This document shows positions 45,295 through 54,083 of a stretch of DNA of 64,000 bases, piece by piece. Within the stretch, counting starts at the first letter, position 1; each line of letters begins with the position of its first letter. This stretch comes from JASLDZ01 sp964242895 (GTDB lineage: Bacteria; Pseudomonadota; Alphaproteobacteria; Caulobacterales; Caulobacteraceae): positions 39,750-103,749 of the forward strand of contig CAXTBN010000002.1 of assembly GCA_964242895.1 (NCBI GenBank), given 5' to 3'. The notes under the pieces were generated by a model, which saw only the letters and a program-made list of their open reading frames with translations, had not been told where the DNA came from and searched no databases. The translations under genes and the position numbers were made by a program.

Positions 45295-46364
45295 CAGCTT
45301 CTACGTAGCTGAACTCGGGCGAACACGTCCATCATCCCGGCCGCCATCGCCTCGACGGTGTAGCGCCGCGCGCGCTCGGCGGCCGCCGCGCCCAGGGCGG
45401 CGCGGCGGCCGGGGTCGGCCAGGAGCCCCTCAAGCGCGGCGGCCAGGGCGGGGGCGTCGCGAGGCGGGACGAACACGGCCGCCCCGTCCCACAGCTCGCG
45501 GAAGGTCGCGATGTCGCTGAGCACCAGCGGGCGCGCGAGTTGCGCCGCCTCCAGCACCGCGAGTCCGAACGGCTCGTACAGCGACGGCGAGACGAAGACG
45601 GCCGCGCCCCTCAGCCGCGCCTGCAGCTCGGCGGGCGCGAGCACGCCGGGCGTGCGCAGGCGGGCGAAGGCGGCCGGCTCCCCGCCGGGCGAGGCGAGCG
45701 GGCCGGCGGCCACCACGGGGGCCGAGAGCCCGGCCGCCGCCGCGTCGAGCACGGCCATGCCCTTGGAGTCGTCCCAGAGCCGCCCCGCGGTGAGGACGTA
45801 CGCCAGAGCCTCCGCACCGGCGGCGGCGGCGGCGGGCGCGGGCGCGTCGCGTCCGTTCCACACGGCGCGGGGCGGCTCGGGCAGGGCGTACTCCGCCTGT
45901 ACGGCCGCGGCGAAGGCGCGGGTGGGGGCGACCAAGGCGTCGCACGCCAGCAGCCCCCGCCGCGCCAAGTCGAAGCGCCAGGCGAAGTCGACCGGCCAGG
46001 GCTCGTCGCCCCGCACCGCCCGCCACCAGGTGGCCGTGCAGGAGTGCTGAACGCCCACCACCGGCGCGGGGAAGCGCGCGTCCGCGCCGTAAGCCGGGCT
46101 GTTCAGTTGCACCACGTCGGCGCGCAGGTCGCCCACGATCTCCGCCAGTCGCCGCCCGGCGTCGCTCACCTGTTCCGGCGCCGTCGCGAGCCAATCGAGC
46201 TCTAGGCCGGTGGCGACCACGGCCACGTCGGCCGGGGGCTCGGACGGGGGCGGCCCGTTGACGAGCAGCGTCGTCTCCACGTCGTGCGCCGCGAGCCCCC
46301 GCGCCAAGTCCAGAGCGTAGGTCCAGACGCCGCCGACGGCGTCGGCGGTCATGGCGAGCCTCAA
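45294..46364 (-). CDS. GT4-family glycosyltransferase
   Basis: A 356-residue GT-B enzyme. N-terminal AMTADAVGGVWTYALDLARG; the acceptor-domain loop NSPAYGADARFPAPVVGVQH; the GT4 nucleotide-sugar motif is VFVSPSLYEPFGLAVLEAAQ, with the Glu of the EX7E pair. I chose TTG (46362-46364), because it gives the family's usual N-terminus (MRLAMTADAVGG); ATG at 46352 is the alternative. The TTG overlaps the stop of an 11-codon upstream frame. It probably adds the first sugar for the CgeB-like enzymes that follow. Confidence 0.85.
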   Translation of the reverse strand: MRLAMTADAVGGVWTYALDLARGLAAHDVETTLLVNGPPPSEPPADVAVVATGLELDWLATAPEQVSDAGRRLAEIVGDLRADVVQLNSPAYGADARFPAPVVGVQHSCTATWWRAVRGDEPWPVDFAWRFDLARRGLLACDALVAPTRAFAAAVQAEYALPEPPRAVWNGRDAPAPAAAAAGAEALAYVLTAGRLWDDSKGMAVLDAAAAGLSAPVVAAGPLASPGGEPAAFARLRTPGVLAPAELQARLRGAAVFVSPSLYEPFGLAVLEAAQLARPLVLSDIATFRELWDGAAVFVPPRDAPALAAALEGLLADPGRRAALGAAAAERARRYTVEAMAAGMMDVFARVQLRRS

Positions 46365-46396
46365 GGGACCGTCGCCGGCGAGGGCCCGCCGCTCAT
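46361..46396 (-). promoter_or_regulatory. Eleven-codon mini-ORF linking the Gfo/Idh and GT4 genes
   Basis: An ATG that overlaps the Gfo/Idh stop (ATGA) opens a frame of 11 codons (MSGGPSPATVP) that ends in a TGA overlapping the TTG start of the GT4 gene (TTGA). The arrangement would let ribosomes terminate and restart twice, so GT4 translation may depend on passage from the upstream gene. The peptide itself is probably not functional. Confidence 0.4.
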
Positions 46397-47388
46397 GGGA
46401 CGCGGCCGTACAGGCGGTCGAGCACCGCGGCCGTGTCCACCAGCCGCTCGGCTTCGGCGTCGAAGCGCTCGCCGGCCGCGAGGCGGCGCGCCCAGTCGGC
46501 GGCGGCGCGACCGCCCCAGCCCTCGTCCGGCGAGGGCGCGATCGCCGTGCGCGAGTTCCCCTGCAGGTGCTCGGCGGCGAAGTCGTAGAAGGAGCCGTCG
46601 AGGTTGCGGAGCGCCGCACCCGCGCCCTCGCCGTAGAAGCTCGCCCCGATCACCGCGTCCTGCCCCGCCGGCAGGTTCCACGAGCAGGCGAGCCGCACAA
46701 GCGTTCCCCCGTCCGTGGCGAAGGCGCAGGAGGCGAAGTCCTCCACCATGTCCGTACGTCCCGCCAGGAAGGCGCCGCCGGCCATCAGCGCGGCCGAGGT
46801 CTGGTCCACCTTGGGGAAGTCCAGCACCCAGAGCGCCAGGTCTACGAGGTGCACGCCGAGGTCGAGCAGGCAGCCGCCACCCGACTGCGCCGGGTCGCGG
46901 AACCACGCCTTGTCCGGCCCGTAGGCGTTGTGGAACACGAGGTCGACCACCGACACCCGTCCGATGTCGCCGGTGCGCACCCGCTCGCGGATCGCCTGCG
47001 CACCGGCGGTGAAGCGGTAGGACAGGTCCACCGCCAGCAGCCGGTCTGCAGCACGGGCGGCGTCTACGGCGCCGCGCACCTCGGCGGCGGTGCGGCCCAG
47101 CGGCTTCTGGCAGAACACGGCGACGCCGCGCTCCAGGGCGCGCACGGTCTGGGCGGCGTGGTCCGCGGAGGGAGTGGCGATCACCACCCCATCGAGGCCG
47201 AGGTCGAGCAGCGCGTCGAACCCGTCCGCTCGCCGAGCGTCGGGCGCGAGCTTCAGCGCGTCGTCGGCCGCCGCGTCGGACGGGTCGGCCACGCCGACCG
47301 CCTCCACCGCGCCGGTGGCCAGCATGGCCTCCATGCGGTGGCGGCCGATCCAGCCGGTCCCCAGGAAGCCGACACGCGGGCGGCTCAC
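46393..47388 (-). CDS. Gfo/Idh/MocA-family sugar or cyclitol oxidoreductase
   Basis: A 331-residue NAD(P)-dependent oxidoreductase. Rossmann motif GFLGTGWIGRHR at the N-terminus; VIATPSADHAAQ; the family EKP motif appears as CQKPLG; DLGVHLVDLALWVL holds the catalytic Asp/His region. Members oxidise inositols or sugars, or act on nucleotide sugars. The GTG start overlaps the alcohol dehydrogenase stop (GTGA). With inositol-3-phosphate synthase close by, a cyclitol substrate is possible but not shown. Confidence 0.9.
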   Translation of the reverse strand: MSRPRVGFLGTGWIGRHRMEAMLATGAVEAVGVADPSDAAADDALKLAPDARRADGFDALLDLGLDGVVIATPSADHAAQTVRALERGVAVFCQKPLGRTAAEVRGAVDAARAADRLLAVDLSYRFTAGAQAIRERVRTGDIGRVSVVDLVFHNAYGPDKAWFRDPAQSGGGCLLDLGVHLVDLALWVLDFPKVDQTSAALMAGGAFLAGRTDMVEDFASCAFATDGGTLVRLACSWNLPAGQDAVIGASFYGEGAGAALRNLDGSFYDFAAEHLQGNSRTAIAPSPDEGWGGRAAADWARRLAAGERFDAEAERLVDTAAVLDRLYGRVP

Positions 47389-48338
47389 ATCCGCACCAAG
47401 GCCTTGAGGAAGCCGTCCGGCCGGTCGCGGGTGGCGTCCAGCGCCGCGCCCAGCTCCTCCAGCGGGTAGGTGTGCGTGTAGAGCTTCGACGGGTCGAGCC
47501 GGCCGCTGGCCACCGCCTCCACCGCCTCGTGCAGGCCGCGGACGTACATCTTCGGGTCGCGCTCGTGGGCGTTGATCACGTCGAAGCCGCGCCAGTTCCA
47601 CATCTGCATGTTCACCTGGCGAGGGCCGTCCTGGTGGTAGCCGGCGATGATCAGGCGGCCGCCCTCACGCGTCAGCTCGGCGGCGAGGTCGAGCGGCCAC
47701 TGCTTGCCGACGGCCTCGATCACCCGGTCGCAGAACACGCCGTCGGTGAGCTGCTTCACACGCTCCAGGATGGCCCAGTGGTCGTCCATACGGATCGTCT
47801 CGGCCGCGCCCATCTCGCGCGCCACCTCCAGGCTGTACGGCCGGCGGCTGACCGCGATCACACGCGCGCCGGCTTGGCTCGCCAGCCGCGTCAGGATCGC
47901 GCCGAGGAAGCCGATCCCCACGATCGCCACCGTCTGCCCGGCCTGGATGTCCGAGCGGCGGAAGATGTTCATGGCGCAGGCCAGGGGCTCTCCGGGGAAG
48001 GGCGTGTCGGCCAGCGACGCCGGCAGCTTCACCACCGCGTCCGCCTCGGCGAGGTCGTACTGCGCGTAGCTCTTGAAGCTGAGCGCCGCGACGCGGTCGC
48101 CGACCGCGAAGCCCTCTACGCCCTCGCCCACGGCGTCCACCACGCCCCAGCCCTCGTGGCCCAGGTCGCCGGGCGCGGTCGGAAAGCTCATCCACTCCGG
48201 CCCCGACCACGGGCCGAGGTTGGAGGCGCACACGCCGCAGCCTTCGAGGCGCAGCCGCACCTGCCCGGGGCCGGGTTCCGGCTTCGGCGAGGCCTGCGTC
48301 TCGGCGTGGCCGGCGCGGGTGACCACGGCGGCGCGCAT
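47385..48338 (-). CDS. Zinc-type medium-chain alcohol/polyol dehydrogenase, short form
   Basis: A 317-residue MDR-superfamily protein. GroES-like catalytic part with CGVCASNLGPWSG (zinc Cys) and GDLGHEGWGVV (GHE), Rossmann motif IVGIGFLGAILTRLA. The four-cysteine structural zinc lobe is missing, which explains the short length. The start is ATG 48336-48338; the frame runs upstream into a repeat element and is not coding there. It is likely to oxidise a sugar alcohol, and it is coupled to the Gfo/Idh gene. Confidence 0.87.
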   Translation of the reverse strand: MRAAVVTRAGHAETQASPKPEPGPGQVRLRLEGCGVCASNLGPWSGPEWMSFPTAPGDLGHEGWGVVDAVGEGVEGFAVGDRVAALSFKSYAQYDLAEADAVVKLPASLADTPFPGEPLACAMNIFRRSDIQAGQTVAIVGIGFLGAILTRLASQAGARVIAVSRRPYSLEVAREMGAAETIRMDDHWAILERVKQLTDGVFCDRVIEAVGKQWPLDLAAELTREGGRLIIAGYHQDGPRQVNMQMWNWRGFDVINAHERDPKMYVRGLHEAVEAVASGRLDPSKLYTHTYPLEELGAALDATRDRPDGFLKALVRM

Positions 48339-48366
48339 GGTGTGTTCGGTCCGAGTGTCCAAGTTT

Positions 48367-48484
48367 CCGCTCATCCCCGCGGAGGCGGGGACCCAGTTCT
48401 GCCTCCGCGCACCCAGGCCTGCGGGAGTTCGGGAAGCTTGTCGCACCGCTCACACTGGGTCCCCGCTTCCGCGGGGATGAGCGG
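48367..48484. repeat. Inverted repeat pair, REP-like intergenic element
   Basis: Two 31-base arms (48367-48397 and 48454-48484) are inverted copies with one mismatch and a 56-base spacer. Each arm contains the core TCATCCCCGCGG and GCGGGGACCCAGT. The family resembles dispersed REP-like elements of Caulobacterales and sphingomonads. It fills the 156-base gap between the epimerase and alcohol dehydrogenase genes and could fold into one long hairpin in RNA, limiting read-through or protecting the message. Confidence 0.75.
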
Positions 48485-48494
48485 GTGTGAGGGG

Positions 48495-49570
<1,076 letters not shown>

Positions 49571-49574
<4 letters not shown>

Positions 49575-50686
49575 GCGACCAGCCCCCGCGCTTCCAGCTC
49601 GCGCCGGGCGGCGGCGACATTGTCGACAGCCTCCTCCTTCGCCACCCACTCCGCGAGTTCGGCGAGCCCCGCCATGAAGTCCTCGCGCGGCGCGTAGCCC
49701 AGCTCGGCGCGGGCTTTGGAGATGTCGGGGATGCAGTGGCGGATGTCGCCGATCCGCACTTTGCCGGTGACGTCGGGCGCGATGGACTTGCCCATGGCGG
49801 CGCTCACCGAGCGCGCCACGTCGTTGACCGTGAACACGTCGCCGGAGCCGATGTTGTACACTTGCCCGTCCGCCTCGGACTGCAGGGCCTGCAGGAAGGC
49901 GCGCGCCACGTCCTTCACGTGGACGAAGTCGCGCTGCTGCATCCCGTCCTCGAAGATCATCGGCGCCTGGTCGTTGGCCAGCCGCGAGGAGAAGATCGCC
50001 AGCACGCCGGTGTACGGGTTGGAGAGCGCCTGCCCCGGCCCGTACACGTTCCACAGCCGCAGCGCCGCGCAGCTCATGCCGTAGGCGGGGGAGAGCGTCA
50101 GCGTCAGCCGCTCCTGCACGTACTTGCCCAGCGCGTAGACGCTGGCCAGCGTGGGCCGCTTGCCCTCGGGCGTCGGCGCTGGCGTCAGAGGGCGGCCCTG
50201 CGCGTCCTGCGGGTCCCACGAGCCGTCGGCGTTGCGCCCGGCGCGCACCACCTCCTCGTGCACGCGGCCGTCCGCGTCGCGGTACAGGCCCTCGCCGTAG
50301 ATCGACATCGACGACGCGGTGACCACACGGCGCACCGGCTTCTGGATCAGCTGCTGGAACAGCACGGCGGTGCCGTAGTCGTTGGCCGAGACGTAGCGGT
50401 CCACCGCGTACATGCTCTGGCCCACGCCCACTTCGGCGGCGAGGTGGATCACGTGGTCGACCCCCGCAAGCGCCCGCATCGTGGCCGACTCGTCGCGCAC
50501 GTCGCCGACGATCAGCTCCACGTCCTTGTTCAGGGCGTCGGGCCGGCCACGGCCGGCGTGCACCTGCTCGATCAGCGAATCGAGCACGCGAACCTCGTAT
50601 CCCCGGTCGAGCGCCTCCTGCGCGACGTAGCGCCCGATGAAGCCGGCGCCTCCGGTGATCAGAACGGTCTCGGCCAAGGTCCCCAC
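49571..50686 (-). CDS. NAD-dependent epimerase/dehydratase
   Basis: A 371-residue extended SDR. NAD motif TGGAGFIGRY at the N-terminus, TASSMSIYGEG, catalytic YALGK (YxxxK), RLWNVYGPGQALSNPYTG and QQRDFVHVKDVARA. It resembles UDP-glucose/UDP-xylose-type 4-epimerases but specificity cannot be fixed. The start is GTG at 50684-50686, the first codon that gives the family N-terminus; a TTG at 50677 is close by. It heads the minus-strand sugar run and is divergent from inositol-3-phosphate synthase. Confidence 0.9.
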
Positions 50687-50761
50687 CCTTCCGCGGTCGC
50701 GACGGCGCGGGGCCGAGGCCCCCACATGTCCCGACCTACTTTGAAGATGGTTCCGGCACAA

Positions 50762-50786
50762 GGCTTTGCCGTGGGGGAACAAAGCC
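50762..50786. promoter_or_regulatory. Operator-like dyad upstream of inositol-3-phosphate synthase
   Basis: GGCTTTG and CAAAGCC are inverted copies separated by 11 bases, in the middle of the 177-base gap between the divergent epimerase and ino1 genes. The spacing suits a dimeric regulator. No clear -35/-10 pair was found for either gene. Confidence 0.3.
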
Positions 50787-50863
50787 CAAGCCAAGCTGTT
50801 CGCGCTGAGCTACAAAGCTGGCGCGCCGGGGTCGCGCGGGCTAGGGAGTGTGACGGTTCAACG

Positions 50864-51976
50864 ATGGACGGGGCCTATCCCTTGGGGCGCAGGACGGTGC
50901 GGGTCGGCCTGGTGGGCGTGGGCAACTGCGCCTCGTCGCTCGTCCAGGGCCTGACTTTCTACAGGGACGCCGACGGCAACGCGCCCATCCCCGGCCTGAT
51001 GCACGCCGACCTCGGAGGCTACCGCGTGGGCGACATCGAGATCGCTTCGGCCTTCGACGTCTCCGCCGCCAAGGTGGGCCGCGACGTGTCCGAGGCCATC
51101 TGGGCCGAGCCGAACAACACCCAGCGCTTCGCCAAGCCTGCGCCCACGGGCGTGCAGGTCCTCCGCGGCCCGACGCTGGACGGCATCGGCAAGTACATGA
51201 CCGCCGAGATCGCCGAGGCCGACGGCGAGCCCGCCGACGTGGCCGAGGAGCTGCGCCGCTCGGGCACGGAGGTGCTGGTGTCCTACCTGCCCGTGGGCTC
51301 GCAGAAGGCGACCGAGTTCTACGCCGAGCAGGCGCTCGCGGCGGGCTGCGCCTTCGTCAACTGCGTGCCCGTGTTCATCGGCTCGGACGCGGGCTGGCGG
51401 AGGCGCTTCGAGGAGGCGCGCCTGCCGGTGGTGGGCGACGACATCAAGAGCCAGGTGGGCGCCACCATCGTCCACCGGGTGCTGGCCAACCTGTTCCGCG
51501 AGCGCGGCGTGAGGCTGGACCGCACCTACCAGCTCAACGTCGGCGGCAACGCCGACTTCCAGAACATGCTGGAGCGCGAGCGGCTGGAGTCGAAGAAGAT
51601 CTCCAAGACCCAGGCCGTCACCAGCCAGATGGACGTGCCGCTCGCGCCCGGCGACGTCCACGTCGGCCCGAGCGACTTCGTGCCCTGGCTCACCGACCGC
51701 AAGTTCGCCTTCATCCGCCTGGAGGGCACCACCTTCGGCGACGTGCCCCTGAACCTCGAGCTGAAGCTCGAGGTGTGGGACAGCCCCAACAGCGCGGGCG
51801 TGGTGATCGATGCGGTGCGCTGCGCCAAGCTGGGCCTCGACCGCGGGATCGGCGGCTCGCTGGAAGGGCCGAGCGCCTACTTCATGAAGAGCCCCGCCCG
51901 CCAGTTCACCGACGACGAGGCGCGCGAGATGGTGGAGGCCTTCGCCGCGGGCGCCCTCAGGGCGAACGGCGGGTGA
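50864..51976 (+). CDS. ino1: Inositol-3-phosphate synthase
   Basis: A 370-residue myo-inositol-1-phosphate synthase of the short bacterial/archaeal type; it converts glucose 6-phosphate to inositol 3-phosphate. NAD motif GLVGVGNCASS (15-25), the signature GDDIKSQVGATIVHRVLANL, LNVGGNADFQNML and SPNSAGVVIDAVRCAKLGLD near the end are all intact. The start is ATG 50864. It opens a plus-strand run with two phosphatases, one of which overlaps its stop, so free inositol is a likely product. Confidence 0.95.
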   Translation: MDGAYPLGRRTVRVGLVGVGNCASSLVQGLTFYRDADGNAPIPGLMHADLGGYRVGDIEIASAFDVSAAKVGRDVSEAIWAEPNNTQRFAKPAPTGVQVLRGPTLDGIGKYMTAEIAEADGEPADVAEELRRSGTEVLVSYLPVGSQKATEFYAEQALAAGCAFVNCVPVFIGSDAGWRRRFEEARLPVVGDDIKSQVGATIVHRVLANLFRERGVRLDRTYQLNVGGNADFQNMLERERLESKKISKTQAVTSQMDVPLAPGDVHVGPSDFVPWLTDRKFAFIRLEGTTFGDVPLNLELKLEVWDSPNSAGVVIDAVRCAKLGLDRGIGGSLEGPSAYFMKSPARQFTDDEAREMVEAFAAGALRANGG

Positions 51977-52572
51977 CCACCACCCTCCACCTCGTGCGCC
52001 ACGGCAGCCACGGCCGGCTCGACCGCCAGCTGTGCGGCCGCATGGAGGGCGTGGAGCTCTCCGCCGAGGGCCGCGCCGAGGTCGCGCGCACCGCCCAGCG
52101 GCTGAGGCGCGAGGCGCCCGCGGCGGTCTACTCCAGCCCCCTGCAGCGGTGCCGCGAGACGGCGCACGCGGTGGCCGAGACACTGGGCCTGCCGGTGCAC
52201 GAGGAGCCCGGCCTGATCGAGCTCGACTTCGGCGAGTGGACCGGCAAGTCCTTCGACGATCTCGCCGCCGACCCGCGCTGGGAGCCCTGGAACACGCGCC
52301 GCACCCAGACCCGACCCCCCGGTGGCGAGAGCCTGGGCGAAGCGCAGGTGCGCGCCGTGCGCGCCGTCGAGGCCGTCCGCGACGCGCACCCGGAAGGCGT
52401 CGTGGTGCTCGTCACGCACTCGGACGTGGTCAAGGCGCTGGCCTGCCACTGGCTGGGGCTGCCGCTCGACTTCTACGCGCGCTTCGAGGTCTCCCCCGCC
52501 TCGCTCACCACCGCCGTGGTCGGCGACTGGGGCGCCAAGCTGATCCGCCTGAACGAGGAGCCTTGCGCATGA
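51973..52572 (+). CDS. Histidine phosphatase family protein
   Basis: A 199-residue phosphoglycerate-mutase-like phosphatase. Catalytic LVRHGSHGRL (His and Arg), ELDFGEWTGKSFDD, and the second His in VLVTHSDVVKAL. The GTG start overlaps the ino1 stop (GTGA), so it is translated in step with inositol-3-phosphate synthase. This makes it the best local candidate for the phosphatase that releases inositol, although the family is promiscuous. No inositol monophosphatase gene lies nearby. Confidence 0.9.
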   Translation: MTTTLHLVRHGSHGRLDRQLCGRMEGVELSAEGRAEVARTAQRLRREAPAAVYSSPLQRCRETAHAVAETLGLPVHEEPGLIELDFGEWTGKSFDDLAADPRWEPWNTRRTQTRPPGGESLGEAQVRAVRAVEAVRDAHPEGVVVLVTHSDVVKALACHWLGLPLDFYARFEVSPASLTTAVVGDWGAKLIRLNEEPCA

Positions 52573-52603
52573 GCCCCGCTCATCCGCTCACCGGAGACGC
52601 CGC

Positions 52604-53542
52604 ATGACCGTCGAAGCGGCCATGATCTGGAACGAGCCCAACAACAAGTCGCACTGGGACCCGGGCGTCGACCCCGACTGGTCCAAGTTCGGCGAGCTGG
52701 TCACCCTCTCGGGGCGGGCGATCAAGGCGGCCAACCCCCGGCTGCCGCGCGTGCTGGGCGGCATGAGCCCGATCGACCCGTCGTTCGTGAACCGGCTCGC
52801 GGGCTACGGCGCCATGGACGAGATCGACGTGGTGGCCGTGCACGGCTTCCCGCTCGACTGGAACCTGTGGTCGATCCACGACTGGCCGGCCAAGCTCGAC
52901 GAGGTCCGCGCCGTGATCGGCGACCGGCCCCTGTGGGTGAGCGAGGTCGGCGTCTCCTCCTTCGGCGCCGAGGAGGTGGCCGCCTGGGGCGTCACCACCA
53001 CCGCCGGGCACCTGGTCGGCCGCGCGCCGCGCATCCACTGGTACTCGCTCTACGACCTCCCCCGCGAGTGGGAGGCCACCACGCGCCACAAGGAGGCGGA
53101 GGGCAGCTCCTACTACCGCCACTTCGCCATGGGGCTGCTGGACCAGGACGGCCGCCCCAAGCTTGCGCTGGACGCCTTCCGCCCGCACGCGGGGCCGCAG
53201 GGCCTCGGCCTGTGCCAGTGGTTCCACTACGAGGACCACCGGCTCGACGAGGCGGTGCGCTGGATGAAGGACCTGGGCGTCACCTACCTGCGGACGGGCC
53301 TCAGCTGGGCGGACTTCTACCGCCCAGGCGCGCTGGACTGGTTCGACAGGCAGATGGAGGCGCTGGCCCCCTTCGACGTCACCGTCACCTTCTGCTTCAC
53401 GCCCGAGCACAAGGGGATCGAGCCGCACCACACCAGCGCGCCCAAGGAGCCACGCGAGTTCGCCGACTTCTGCACGCAGATGATCGAGCGCTACGCCCCC
53501 GCCCGCACGGAGGTGCGCGCGCCGCTGCTGGAGCGGGCGTGA
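52604..53542 (+). CDS. Glycoside hydrolase-like protein with apparent circular permutation
   Basis: A 312-residue TIM-barrel protein related to GH39/GH5-like beta-glycosidases. The barrel order is unusual. It begins with the strand-4 acid/base motif MIWNEPNN (residues 7-14), continues to the strand-7 nucleophile WVSEVG (Glu114) and strand 8 (RIHWYSLYDLP). Only then does it give the first barrel half: FHYEDHRLDEAVRWMKDLG, RTGLSWADF, DWFDRQMEALAPFDVTVTF and EFADFCTQMIERYAP. GGAGACGCCGC precedes the ATG. There is no signal peptide. The substrate is unknown. Confidence 0.78.
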   Translation: MTVEAAMIWNEPNNKSHWDPGVDPDWSKFGELVTLSGRAIKAANPRLPRVLGGMSPIDPSFVNRLAGYGAMDEIDVVAVHGFPLDWNLWSIHDWPAKLDEVRAVIGDRPLWVSEVGVSSFGAEEVAAWGVTTTAGHLVGRAPRIHWYSLYDLPREWEATTRHKEAEGSSYYRHFAMGLLDQDGRPKLALDAFRPHAGPQGLGLCQWFHYEDHRLDEAVRWMKDLGVTYLRTGLSWADFYRPGALDWFDRQMEALAPFDVTVTFCFTPEHKGIEPHHTSAPKEPREFADFCTQMIERYAPARTEVRAPLLERA

Positions 53543-54057
53543 GGGAGGCGGGCCAGGTCCGCGCCAACTGGACCTGGATCACGCCCGACCTCCTGATCGG
53601 CGGCGAGGTGTGGCCCGACGAGTGGCCGGCGCTCGCTTCGGCGGGCGTGCGCGCCGCCGTCGACCTGCGCGACGAGGCCGTGGACGACGCCGACGCGCTG
53701 GAAGCACTCGGGATCGCGTCCCTGCACCTGCCCACGCCCGACCACCACGCACCCACGGAGGACGCCCTCGACCGCGGCGTCGCCTTCGTGCGTCGGGCGG
53801 AAGGGCCGGTGCTGGTCCACTGCCGCGAGGGCGTCGGCCGCTCGGCGACGCTGGCCCTGTGCGCCCTCGCCGACGCCGGCGAGGAACCGCTCGCCGCGCT
53901 GGAGCGGGCCAAGGCGGCGCGCTGGCAAGTCTCGCCCTCGCCGGCGCAGTACGAGGCCTGGGCGGCGTGGCTGGAGCGCCGCGGCGTCGCGCCACCGACG
54001 TTCGACGCCTTCGGGGCGATCGCCTATCGTCACCTCTCCGCGACGTCGGAGCGGTGA
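53539..54057 (+). CDS. Dual-specificity/tyrosine phosphatase-like protein
   Basis: A 172-residue cysteine phosphatase. The P-loop is HCREGVGR with Cys95 and Arg101; the general-acid loop is probably TPDHH (Asp68). The small size suits the atypical dual-specificity group, which includes enzymes acting on phosphoinositols and sugar phosphates. The GTG start overlaps the glycosidase stop (GTGA). It is the second phosphatase of the ino1 run, of a different fold from the histidine phosphatase. Confidence 0.87.
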   Translation: MREAGQVRANWTWITPDLLIGGEVWPDEWPALASAGVRAAVDLRDEAVDDADALEALGIASLHLPTPDHHAPTEDALDRGVAFVRRAEGPVLVHCREGVGRSATLALCALADAGEEPLAALERAKAARWQVSPSPAQYEAWAAWLERRGVAPPTFDAFGAIAYRHLSATSER

Positions 54058-54083
54058 CGGCGCCGGGACGGAGGCGCCGGTAG

